DNA from: Planctomycetota bacterium
Lineage (GTDB): Bacteria > Planctomycetota > Phycisphaerae > Sedimentisphaerales > Anaerobacaceae
Assembly (NCBI GenBank): GCA_003644295.1
Contig: QNBZ01000066.1
Span: 1 to 7,035 of the forward strand
Direction: 5' to 3'
Length of the DNA stretch: 7,035 bases
The stretch's first letter is position 1, and every line of letters begins with the position of its first letter. Of the stretch, positions 1 to 6,405 are shown piece after piece. A program made the position numbers and the translations under genes. The notes under the pieces are model-generated. The model had not been told where the DNA came from, searched no databases, and saw nothing but the letters and a program-made list of their open reading frames with translations.

Positions 1-1680
1 ATAGAGTATAGGAGAACTCAGGTCAAATGTCAATGACCGGGTTCCTTGAATGGTCTCGTCGAGCGACTCACAAACTTCGCCCAACGTCTTGGCAATATCC
101 CGTGAAGGTACAGATGTGCGAAGCGCATCCAGTTTGATTTTGGAAATGACCAGGGACTGAGCAACTGTGGCGTGCAGGTCGGTAGCAATGCGGTGCCTTT
201 CATTCTCTTCGACCAGCGTCAATTGCGAAGCCAGAGCTTTAAGCTGCTTCTGATAGCTAAGAAGTTTCTTCTCTGCCTGCATTCGTTCGGATAAATCCAC
301 ATCAATACAAAACAACAAAGGCTTTTTACCTCCGACTTTGACAGCGGTGTGTATTGAATATACTGGTACCAGATGGCCATTCTTATGCAACAGCATTAGT
401 TCGCCGGCAGGTAAAAGTTCACCGGAGCTGTTAATCGTTCTTGCTACTTCAAGTCCTTTTTCGAAAAGAGGTTTCAAATCAGACGGTATTATCAGGTCCC
501 CAAGGTTTTTCCCCATTGCCTCATCAGCGGTGTAACCATAAATGTCCTCGCTTGCTTTGTTCCAATAAAAGACAATTCCGTCTATGTCATATCCTTGTAC
601 GGAAACTCCCGGAATATATTCCATCAGGTTCCGGAACCGCTCCTCGCTCTCCCTCAGGGCATCTTCTGCTTTCTTGCGCTCTGTAATATCACTACCGGAA
701 CTCAACGTTCCGCTTATTTTGCCCTGCTCGTCTTTTAATATCGCGTTATGCCAGGCAATAATCCTTTCCTCACCAGTTTTGGTTAAAACCGGATTGCGGT
801 GGTACTCAGCCGATTTTATCTTCCCTGAAATCAACTGCTGAAAAACTTTTTTTGCTTCTTGCCGAATATTTTCCGGCAGAAAATTGTCAAACCAGTTGCG
901 CCCAATAATCCGGCTCCGTTTGTATCCCAGAATCTCACATCCCTTTTTGTTGATGCGGACAACCTTCTCATCCAGCCCGATAACGACCATTATAGTTGCG
1001 GCCACATCGAAGTATTTCTCGGCCTTTTCTTTCTCCGCTCTCAACTGCTGCTCGCTGGCCCTTAACTGTTGGTTAGCAGCTCTGAGTTGTTGCTCATCGG
1101 CCCTTAACTGTTGATTGGCGGCTTTGAGTTGCTGCTCACCGGCTCTTAACTGCTGGTTAGCAGCTTTGAGCTGCTGCTCGGTGGCCCCTAACTGCTGATT
1201 GGCAGCTTTGAGTTGCTGCTCATCGGCTCTTAACTGCTGGTTAGCGGCTCTAAGCTGCTGCTCATCGGCCCTTAACTGCTGATTGGCGGCTTTGAGTTGC
1301 TGCTCGCTAGCTCTTAACTGTTGATTGACGGCTTCAAGCTGCTGGTGCTCCTGTGCAATCCGCCTGCTTAACTGGGCAACTACAAAGCCGATAACTATAA
1401 ACATAACCGCTCGAAGATAATCATTGACAGTTACCACATTCGCTCCAAGAAAAATACGGCTGAAAACCAACAATACCGCCAAAAGCACAGCCACAGCTAC
1501 GCCTTTTCTCCTCCACCAAAAGGATGCTAAAATAACCGGAATATAAAAGAGATGTGTAAAAACAGCGCCGATTCCAAATACCAAGTGAAAATAACATGTC
1601 AGAGCAGAAACGACTACCAGAAGGCCGGCCACTATAAAAAATTTGTATCTGCCGTTTCGTTTTTCAGGTTTTTGCCCCAT
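1..1680 (-). CDS. Membrane-anchored PAS-PAS sensor histidine kinase (HisKA_3 type), C-terminus cut by window edge
   Basis: 560 codons are open to the left edge; the ATPase domain lies outside the window. The ATG at 1680 is preceded by GGAGG (1688-1692) with a 7-nt spacer and starts 1 nt after the cheD stop. Residues 14-103 hold about four hydrophobic helices (roughly 14-34, 35-54, 60-76, 84-103). Residues 112-216 are a Gln/Leu/Ala coiled coil of 14-residue repeats. PAS 1 spans about 221-340 and ends in the typical DITERKKAE linker; PAS 2 spans about 343-468 and begins ESEERFRNL. A dimerisation/phosphoacceptor helix follows (about 475-560) with ERHRIATDLH, giving His503 as the likely phosphorylated residue. 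This spacing is that of NarL/DesK-type kinases, which normally phosphorylate a LuxR-type regulator; none is visible here. The residue after His503 is Ala where the family usually has Asp or Glu, while Gln508 of the DxxxQ motif is kept. The ligand is unknown. Kinase identity is sure; activity is not. Confidence 0.93.
   Translation of the reverse strand, partial: MGQKPEKRNGRYKFFIVAGLLVVVSALTCYFHLVFGIGAVFTHLFYIPVILASFWWRRKGVAVAVLLAVLLVFSRIFLGANVVTVNDYLRAVMFIVIGFVVAQLSRRIAQEHQQLEAVNQQLRASEQQLKAANQQLRADEQQLRAANQQLRADEQQLKAANQQLGATEQQLKAANQQLRAGEQQLKAANQQLRADEQQLRAANQQLRASEQQLRAEKEKAEKYFDVAATIMVVIGLDEKVVRINKKGCEILGYKRSRIIGRNWFDNFLPENIRQEAKKVFQQLISGKIKSAEYHRNPVLTKTGEERIIAWHNAILKDEQGKISGTLSSGSDITERKKAEDALRESEERFRNLMEYIPGVSVQGYDIDGIVFYWNKASEDIYGYTADEAMGKNLGDLIIPSDLKPLFEKGLEVARTINSSGELLPAGELMLLHKNGHLVPVYSIHTAVKVGGKKPLLFCIDVDLSERMQAEKKLLSYQKQLKALASQLTLVEENERHRIATDLHATVAQSLVISKIKLDALRTSVPSRDIAKTLGEVCESLDETIQGTRSLTFDLSSPILY
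1036..1347 (-). repeat. Tandem 42-bp repeat encoding a 14-residue leucine-heptad coiled coil
   Basis: About seven and a half units of 42 bp lie inside the kinase gene. Each encodes a variant of EQQLKAANQQLRAD, itself two heptads. Leucine falls at exactly every seventh residue fifteen times, from Leu115 to Leu213, with Ala three residues after every second Leu. Two copies, at 1092-1137 and 1260-1305 (168 bp or four units apart), match at 45 of 46 bases, so the array looks recently expanded or homogenised by recombination. The segment links the membrane helices to the first PAS domain and should form a long parallel dimer stalk in the cytoplasm. Confidence 0.9.
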
Positions 1681-1681
1681 C

Positions 1682-2167
1682 TTATGGCCTCCACAGTTGT
1701 ACTTTGTCGCCGTTGCCTTCGCTGTAGGATACAACTCCACGCCCGATGTCGAAAAAGACGTTTCTTCTGTTTGTTCCTCCGATGCTCTGCGCTCTTACCT
1801 TCAAACGTTTTTTTTCCAACAGCCCCAGAACCGACTCGATGTTATCTTTGCAGATAGTGTCATCCTTTTTATTGAGTACGTTTGCCCCGCCGACCAGAGC
1901 AACTTCGATGTCGCCATTTTTCGACCCCAGCCGAGCCATCTTACTAACTATTGCGTCGATGGCATCAGCGGCATATCTTGTTTTTTGGCTTGTTTCTTTA
2001 TCAGCAGGCGCTCTGCCGGGCAGCATAACGTGCGCCAAAGCGCCGATACCCTTGGTAACATCGTAAGCGACAATGGCAATACAGGAACCTATAGCTCTCG
2101 ATTCCAATATTACTTTTCCCTGTTGTACTTTGACTTGTCCTATCCGGACATCGATAACTTTTTTCAT
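1682..2167 (-). CDS. cheD: CheD-like chemoreceptor glutamine deamidase
   Basis: 161 residues from the ATG at 2167, about the usual CheD length. CheD proteins deamidate specific glutamines of chemoreceptors to glutamate and, in some species, bind the phosphatase CheC. Visible family features are AIGSCIA with catalytic Cys29, GALAHVMLPG with catalytic His46, GGANVL (94-99), and the C-terminal GGTNRRNVFFD (130-140). The third catalytic position, Thr six residues before the Cys in the Thermotoga protein, is Ser23 here, a conservative change. A TTG at 2188 would add seven residues and overlap the aroDE stop; I prefer the ATG because the protein then opens like other CheDs. Neither start has a clear Shine-Dalgarno sequence, so translation may be coupled to aroDE. 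The kinase gene starts 1 nt past this stop. No receptor, cheB, cheR or cheC is in view, so the substrate is unknown. Confidence 0.88.
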   Translation of the reverse strand: MKKVIDVRIGQVKVQQGKVILESRAIGSCIAIVAYDVTKGIGALAHVMLPGRAPADKETSQKTRYAADAIDAIVSKMARLGSKNGDIEVALVGGANVLNKKDDTICKDNIESVLGLLEKKRLKVRAQSIGGTNRRNVFFDIGRGVVSYSEGNGDKVQLWRP

Positions 2168-2181
2168 AGTGCTTATGTATG

Positions 2182-3750
2182 TTACCAAAGCAAATCATAA
2201 CTGGCAACAGTTTTTCGCATAAGCTCCGTATCAGGTTTTTTGCCGGTGAAAAGTTTAAACTGGGCGGCGGCTTGACCGATGAACATCGACAGGCCATCAA
2301 TTGTCTTTGCGCCAGCTTCCTTCGCCTGCTTCAACAGCAATGTCTCGGCGGGATTATAAACAGTATCGAAAACAGTCATATCTTTTTTCAAACACCAGTG
2401 CGGTATCGGCGTTGCGTCAATATCCGGGTGCATTCCAATACTGGTAGCGTTAATAACCAACTTCGCATCTAATCTCGACAAGTCGCCCAAAGGCGCAAAA
2501 TCACAACCAAATTCGTCTGCAAGTTTTTGACCCTTTTTGACGGTACGGTTGTAAATACAGATTTTGGCACCTGCGTCAGTCAGGCCTGCTACTATGGCTC
2601 TTGCGACACCGCCGGCGCCAACAACAGCAACAGACAAACCATTCAAATCAGACCGGCTAATTCCCAAAGTCGAAGTAATCGCATCCAAAGCGCCGGCGTA
2701 ATCGGTATTGTAGGCGGCCAGTTGACCATCGGCGCCAGAGAGAATCGTATTGGCCGCTCCAATTTTTTCAGCTAACGGCTCTATGAAACCGTGTTTTTCT
2801 CTGACGTAATCCAGAGCATTTTGCTTATGAGGAATTGTTACGCTAAAGCCGGCAAATCCGAGCCATTCTCTGGCTAAAATGTTGTCCATAAACCGGTCAA
2901 ACTCATCTTTTCCGCCTTCAACAAGCAACGGCAGATACAACTTATTAACTTTAGCTTCGGCAAAACAGACGTTATGAACAGCAGGGCTTAACGAATGAGC
3001 AACCGGAGAGCCGATAACTCCATAGAGTTCAGTATCGGCATTTGTAGAATCATAGCGATACAACTTTTTGAACTGCTCAACGGTTAGCTGTCCCGGCGCC
3101 GTTGCTGTCTTGTCATCAACACTTGCGAAGGTTAAGAACGAATTCAGTTTCTTTGCAATAATTCTACTGACAAGGCCGGCAGACCCCATACAAAAGACAA
3201 TTCTCTCGCCGCCGGTACTATGCAGTAAATCAAAGGCGTCGAAGCAATCGTTAATATGATTAGCAGTATAGACCAGCTTCGGAATTGCGGCGGAGTATAA
3301 AGTCCCGATGTGCCGATGCAGTTTGACGATATTATCGAATTTTGTCTCGAAGTTGTGAGCTGATAAAATCAGCATGGCTTTTGAACTTTGCGACAGCGCC
3401 ACTTTTATCCTCTCCTGATTTTCCACAGAGAAGAATTTTTCATATTCGAAGTCAATAAAATCGGCGCCGGCTTTCAAGGCAGCGGTAAGCACATCAACCC
3501 GCAGCCGGTCCGGATAGCCGATGATGCCGCCCTGCTGTTTGTCGCGACAGGTAACGAGCAGCGGCAGCGGCCGGCCAGCGGAATTTTTGATTTCGGCGAT
3601 TATTTTTTTTACTAAAATGGGAGTGAGGTTTTCAAGGTAATCGGCTCGTAATTCGAGTATCTCGGCGCCGGCGGCTTTGGCGGCCTTGATTTGCTCTTTT
3701 GCCATGTCGAAATCATTAGCTGCTATGGGAACAGTCAATTTCGTATGCAT
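2182..3750 (-). CDS. aroDE: Bifunctional type I 3-dehydroquinate dehydratase / shikimate dehydrogenase
   Basis: 522 residues from the ATG at 3750. The N-terminal half (about 3-230) is a type I dehydroquinase, which makes 3-dehydroshikimate through a Schiff base: ELR at 33-35, Arg69 in TCRD, His132 in SAHNFE, Schiff-base Lys158 in IPKLV, SR at 195-196, and PGQ ending at Gln221. The C-terminal half (about 242-522) is an NADPH-dependent shikimate dehydrogenase: YGVIGSPVAHSLSP with Ser253 and Ser255, catalytic Lys309 in TIPHK, Asn334, Asp350 in NTD, the nucleotide loop GAGGVA (378-383), NRT at 401-403 (typical of NADP binding), INATSIGM, and GQAAAQF with Gln493. All key residues of both domains are present, so both activities are likely. 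Such fusions are known from chlamydiae, plants and some planctomycetes. An upstream extension to 3819 is open but encodes a low-complexity hydrophobic stretch with no homologous look, so I reject it. It is divergent from aroA'. Confidence 0.95.
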   Translation of the reverse strand: MHTKLTVPIAANDFDMAKEQIKAAKAAGAEILELRADYLENLTPILVKKIIAEIKNSAGRPLPLLVTCRDKQQGGIIGYPDRLRVDVLTAALKAGADFIDFEYEKFFSVENQERIKVALSQSSKAMLILSAHNFETKFDNIVKLHRHIGTLYSAAIPKLVYTANHINDCFDAFDLLHSTGGERIVFCMGSAGLVSRIIAKKLNSFLTFASVDDKTATAPGQLTVEQFKKLYRYDSTNADTELYGVIGSPVAHSLSPAVHNVCFAEAKVNKLYLPLLVEGGKDEFDRFMDNILAREWLGFAGFSVTIPHKQNALDYVREKHGFIEPLAEKIGAANTILSGADGQLAAYNTDYAGALDAITSTLGISRSDLNGLSVAVVGAGGVARAIVAGLTDAGAKICIYNRTVKKGQKLADEFGCDFAPLGDLSRLDAKLVINATSIGMHPDIDATPIPHWCLKKDMTVFDTVYNPAETLLLKQAKEAGAKTIDGLSMFIGQAAAQFKLFTGKKPDTELMRKTVASYDLLW

Positions 3751-3756
3751 AACGCA

Positions 3757-3762
3757 AATATA
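3757..3762 (-). promoter_or_regulatory. aroDE: Possible -10 box for aroDE, consistent with a leaderless transcript
   Basis: On the minus strand TATATT ends 6 nt before the ATG of aroDE, and no Shine-Dalgarno sequence precedes that ATG. A transcript started the usual distance after such a box would begin at or next to the start codon. There is no good -35 box, only a T-rich stretch from the GTAAAAA repeats. This is a guess from spacing. Confidence 0.25.
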
Positions 3763-3928
3763 ACAAAAAAGTAAAAAGTAAAAAGTAAAAAAATAGATAC
3801 AAGAATATACAGGCATCAATATTTACAATTTTGAACCAAGCAATAAACAATGAACTATGAATTAAATCAGTTTTTTTCTTGTGTTTCGAGGCGATTCAGG
3901 TAAATTCTATAAGAGTTAATTCATAATT

Positions 3929-3932
3929 GGAG
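3929..3932 (+). promoter_or_regulatory. aroA': Shine-Dalgarno GGAG of aroA'
   Basis: GGAG lies 8 nt before the ATG at 3941, a standard spacing. It supports this start and contrasts with the aroDE start on the other side of the intergenic region, which has none. Confidence 0.7.
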
Positions 3933-3940
3933 ATTCGGAA

Positions 3941-4750
3941 ATGATAGGAAAAGAAATTCGTCTGGAGAGGATAATCGACCGCAATTCCGGCAAAACTGTG
4001 ATTATCCCAATGGACCACGGTGTTACAGTCGGGCCTGTCGAAGGACTGGCCGATATGAGAACGACCATCAGCAAGGTTGTAGCCGGCGGAGCAAACGCAA
4101 TCCTGATGCACAAAGGCATCGTCCGTACAGGCCATAGAGGCACCGGCAAAGACGTCGGACTAATTATCCATCTGTCAGGTGGGACATCGCTAAGTCCCGA
4201 CCCAAATGCAAAAGAGCTGGTCTGCACAGTTGAAGAAGCCATCAAACTCGGCGCCGATGCGGTCTCTATCCATATAAATCTTGGGGCCGAAACCGACAAG
4301 GAAATGTTAAGTCAACTGGGCTATGTTAGCGAACAGTGTCTGGAATGGCAAATGCCGCTTATCGCAATGATGTACACCCGCGGGGCGAAAATCGAAAACG
4401 AATATGATGTCGCCAACGTCAAGCACGCCGCCCGGGTCGGTGCCGAATTAGGCGCAGACATTGTCAAAGTCGTCTATACCGGCAGCGTTGAAAGTTTTAA
4501 TCAAGTAGTTCAGGGCTGCCCTGTGCCGGTGGTGATTGCCGGCGGAGAGAAAATGGACAGCGATGAGGACATATTCAAAATGGTCGAAGGAGCGCTGGCA
4601 GCCGGCGCCGCAGGCGTATCGATTGGTCGAAATGCTTTCCAGCATAAAACCCCGGACAAAATGGTCGAGGCGTTAAGCAAAATGGTTCACAAAGGCGCAA
4701 GCATCGAAGAAGCAATTGTGATATTGAGAAGTAGTCAGAAAAAAGTATAA
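3941..4750 (+). CDS. aroA': 2-amino-3,7-dideoxy-D-threo-hept-6-ulosonate synthase (archaeal-type AroA')
   Basis: 269 residues, close to the length of the Methanocaldococcus enzyme MJ0400, which it closely resembles from memory. It is a cytoplasmic TIM-barrel of the DhnA/class I aldolase family. It joins L-aspartate semialdehyde to a fragment of 6-deoxy-5-ketofructose 1-phosphate, giving the precursor that AroB' turns into 3-dehydroquinate. Visible features are IPMDHGV (22-28) with Asp25-His26, MHKGIVRTGHRG (56-67), HLSGGT (77-82), Tyr145 in AMMYTRG as likely acid/base, Schiff-base Lys176 in DIVKVVYTG, and the phosphate loop IAGG (199-202) with GRN (229-231). The main alternative is an ordinary archaeal-type fructose-bisphosphate aldolase or LsrF-like protein. 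The downstream aroB' and divergent aroDE make the shikimate role much more likely. The MNT gene begins 8 nt after the stop. Confidence 0.92.
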   Translation: MIGKEIRLERIIDRNSGKTVIIPMDHGVTVGPVEGLADMRTTISKVVAGGANAILMHKGIVRTGHRGTGKDVGLIIHLSGGTSLSPDPNAKELVCTVEEAIKLGADAVSIHINLGAETDKEMLSQLGYVSEQCLEWQMPLIAMMYTRGAKIENEYDVANVKHAARVGAELGADIVKVVYTGSVESFNQVVQGCPVPVVIAGGEKMDSDEDIFKMVEGALAAGAAGVSIGRNAFQHKTPDKMVEALSKMVHKGASIEEAIVILRSSQKKV

Positions 4751-4758
4751 TTCAAAAT

Positions 4759-5052
4759 ATGAACAGACAGGAAATTTTAATTCAGCTTATCAATCACGCA
4801 GGGCAAATACGGCAGCTTTTTCCGGTCAGGGAACTTTCGATTTTCGGCTCAGTTGCACGTGACCAGGCGGACGAAAACAGTGATGTGGATGTACTGGTGG
4901 AATTTGATAAAAAGCCAAACTTCGATAGTTTTATGGATTTGAAGTTCTACCCGGAGGATTTGCTTGGCAAGCAGATTGACTTGGTAACCAGAAATGCTCT
5001 CCGACCTCGTATGAGCCAACTGATTGAACAGGAGCTAATTCATGTCGCGTGA
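4759..5052 (+). CDS. mntA: Minimal nucleotidyltransferase (MNT) antitoxin, MntA family
   Basis: 97 residues, typical for the family. The pol-beta-type core is intact: FGSVAR with Gly30-Ser31, NSDVDVLVEF with metal ligands Asp42 and Asp44, and the third Asp at 74 in QIDLV. MNT proteins pair with HEPN RNase toxins; in characterised MntA-HepT pairs the MNT enzyme transfers AMP to a Tyr in the toxin's RX4HXY motif and neutralises it. Here the last 11 bp overlap the start of the HEPN reading frame, the usual arrangement. There is no clear ribosome site before the ATG. It starts 8 nt after aroA', so it is probably read from the same transcript. It appears functional although its toxin partner is broken. 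Confidence 0.9.
   Translation: MNRQEILIQLINHAGQIRQLFPVRELSIFGSVARDQADENSDVDVLVEFDKKPNFDSFMDLKFYPEDLLGKQIDLVTRNALRPRMSQLIEQELIHVA
5030..5034 (+). promoter_or_regulatory. Shine-Dalgarno AGGAG of the HEPN reading frame
   Basis: AGGAG sits 7 nt before the ATG at 5042, within the end of the MNT gene. It fixes the HEPN start and shows that the initiation signal of the broken toxin gene is still good. Confidence 0.65.
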
Positions 5053-5393
5053 GTTGGAATTGTACCTCGGACACATCATGGAAAGCTGTGAAAAAATCCT
5101 GCGTTTCACCGAGAAGCTAACATCCGAGGAGTTCACGAATGACGATAGAACTTATGACGCCGTGGTTCGTAACCTCAAGATTATCGTAGAAGCAGCCAAG
5201 CATATTCCTGATGATGTTAGGGTATTGTTGCCAGAGATAGAATGGCGAAAAGCTGCGGGCTTGTGGGAATATGCTCGCCCATGCTTATTTTGGTATTGAC
5301 AACGATATTCTCTGGGACATCGTTCGCAGCAAAATACCCGAATTAGCTGATGCAGTAAGAAATTTCCTGCACGAAAAGCAAAAACCGGAGTAA
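5042..5393 (+). pseudogene. hepT: HEPN-domain toxin (HepT/DUF86 family), frameshifted at the active site
   Basis: The first frame runs 85 codons and stops at 5297-5299 after an aberrant tail. Up to AGL (residues 72-74) it reads as a normal DUF86 HEPN protein, including RNLKIIVEAAKHIP and EWRKAAGL. From 5268 the family sequence resumes one base later as NMLAHAYFGIDNDILW and runs to a TAA at 5391-5393. One extra base in the GGG at 5265-5267 explains this; removing it gives a 116-residue protein, the family's usual size. The codon at 5264-5266 then reads Trp (TGG) where the Arg of RX4HXY is expected (CGG would be one base away), while His80 and Tyr82 remain. HEPN toxins of this family are RNases or tRNA-targeting and need this Arg. 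The gene is therefore probably dead twice over. An ATG at 5271 could in principle start the 40-codon remnant, but it has no suitable ribosome site. A sequencing error could explain the shift, but not the missing Arg. Confidence 0.87.
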
Positions 5394-5405
5394 GGAATAA
5401 GTTCG

Positions 5406-6401
5406 ATGAAAAAATTGTGGGTAAATGCAATTCCATATAACAAGGAAATTGCGATAGCGGCACTGGAGAGCGGAGCTGAAGCAGTAGTTATCCCCGATGG
5501 AAAAAGCGACACCATCCATCAGTTCGGAAAAATCAAAACGGTCGAGAAAAACGGCGATATTAAGCCAGGCGTCGATGTCGAGTTCATCGACATTGAAAGC
5601 AAAGCCGACGAAGATAAAGCTGCGGCTGTGCCGGAAAGCAAAATTGTTGTCCTGCGAATGCTCGACTGGACTATTATACCAATCGAAAACCTATTAGCCA
5701 AACGAGGTAAAAATATTATGGTGCAGGTCGAAAACAGCAAACAAGCCAAGCTGATGGTCGAAATCCTCGAAAAAGGCGTTGAGGGCGTTGTGCTGAATAC
5801 CACCAACATAAACGAAATCAAAAAAACCGCAGAAATCGTCCACGGCATAAGCGAAAAAATTTCTCTTGTAACAGCCACCATCACAAAAACAAAACAACTC
5901 GGTATGGGCGACAGGGCTTGCCTTGACACCTGCACTCAAATGACCCTCGGTGAAGGAATGCTCGTAGGCAATACCGCTTCGGGTTTCTTTTTAGTGCATT
6001 CCGAATCAATCGATAATCCGTACGTGGCATCCCGGCCATTTCGAGTCAATGCCGGCGCTGTGCACGCATATACGTTAGCTCCAAATGGCAAAACCAAATA
6101 TCTCGCAGACCTGAAGTCCGGCGATGAAGTGCTGGTAGTGGATTTTCAGGGCAAAAGCCAAACCGCATATTTAGGCAGAAACAAAATCGAAAAACGGCCT
6201 ATGCTCCTTATCGAGGCCGAAGCCGAAGGAGAGCCGATAACGCTTGTTATGCAAAACGCGGAAACGATTCGATTAGTCTCGCCGGACGGCAAAGCGATTT
6301 CGGTTACGAAGCTGGCGCCGGGCGATAAGGTTCTCGGCCATATCGAAAAGGCCGGCAGGCACTTTGGTATGCAGGTTGATGAGACACTAATAGAAAGGTA
6401 A
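5406..6401 (+). CDS. aroB': 3-dehydroquinate synthase II (archaeal-type AroB')
   Basis: 331 residues; the archaeal form, such as MJ1249, is somewhat longer. The enzyme oxidatively deaminates and cyclises 2-amino-3,7-dideoxy-D-threo-hept-6-ulosonate to 3-dehydroquinate using NAD, and is unrelated to classical AroB. Recognisable family blocks are KKLWVNA at the N-terminus, VVLRMLDWTIIPIENLLA (81-98), the block at 166-189 with GMGDR, DTCTQM and GEGMLVGN, FLVHSES, RPFRVNAGAVHAY (210-222), KTKYLADLKSGDEVLVVD (229-246), IEKRPMLLIEAEAEG, MQNAETIRLV (282-291), and GRHFGMQVDETLIE near the end. AAGGA at 5392-5396 lies 9 nt before the ATG and overlaps the stop of the HEPN remnant. The MNT/HEPN pair thus sits in what should be a direct aroA'-aroB' junction. 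Its product is the substrate of the AroD half of AroDE. Confidence 0.94.
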   Translation: MKKLWVNAIPYNKEIAIAALESGAEAVVIPDGKSDTIHQFGKIKTVEKNGDIKPGVDVEFIDIESKADEDKAAAVPESKIVVLRMLDWTIIPIENLLAKRGKNIMVQVENSKQAKLMVEILEKGVEGVVLNTTNINEIKKTAEIVHGISEKISLVTATITKTKQLGMGDRACLDTCTQMTLGEGMLVGNTASGFFLVHSESIDNPYVASRPFRVNAGAVHAYTLAPNGKTKYLADLKSGDEVLVVDFQGKSQTAYLGRNKIEKRPMLLIEAEAEGEPITLVMQNAETIRLVSPDGKAISVTKLAPGDKVLGHIEKAGRHFGMQVDETLIER

Positions 6402-6405
6402 GAAC

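Larger units (their letters stand above)
3751..3940. promoter_or_regulatory. AT-rich divergent intergenic region between aroDE and aroA'
   Basis: 190 bp separate the divergent starts, so promoters for both units should lie here. A perfect 10-bp inverted repeat, TATGAATTAA at 3856-3865 and TTAATTCATA at 3916-3925, could be an operator, though the arms are AT-rich and 50 bp apart. A short tandem of GTAAAAA (three copies from 3771) lies near the aroDE start. I see no convincing paired -35 and -10 boxes for the plus strand, and no RNA gene or riboswitch that I recognise. Confidence 0.5.

Noticed and set aside
1036..1347. The regular repeats could be read as a CRISPR array.
   Set aside because: There are no unique spacers; the 42-bp units are contiguous, in frame, and encode a heptad coiled coil within the kinase.
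1643..2200. Long plus-strand open frame of 185 codons opposite cheD.
   Set aside because: It is antisense to a gene with clear CheD motifs, its translation is Cys/Phe/Ser-rich without any domain, and it has no ribosome site.
3751..3819. N-terminal extension of AroDE starting at 3819, with a hydrophobic stretch like a signal peptide.
   Set aside because: The stretch is encoded by the AT-rich GTAAAAA repeats and gives a Phe/Tyr-rich low-complexity peptide. Dehydroquinase homology begins right after the ATG at 3750, and the enzyme is cytoplasmic.
5261..5273. Programmed +1 frameshift that would restore the HEPN protein.
   Set aside because: TTG TGG GAA is not a known slippery or stop-assisted shift site, and the restored product would still lack the catalytic Arg.
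5519..5935. Minus-strand open frame of about 138 codons inside aroB'.
   Set aside because: It lies wholly opposite a well-supported enzyme gene; its Ser/Thr/Ile-rich translation is what the complement of that coding sequence gives.
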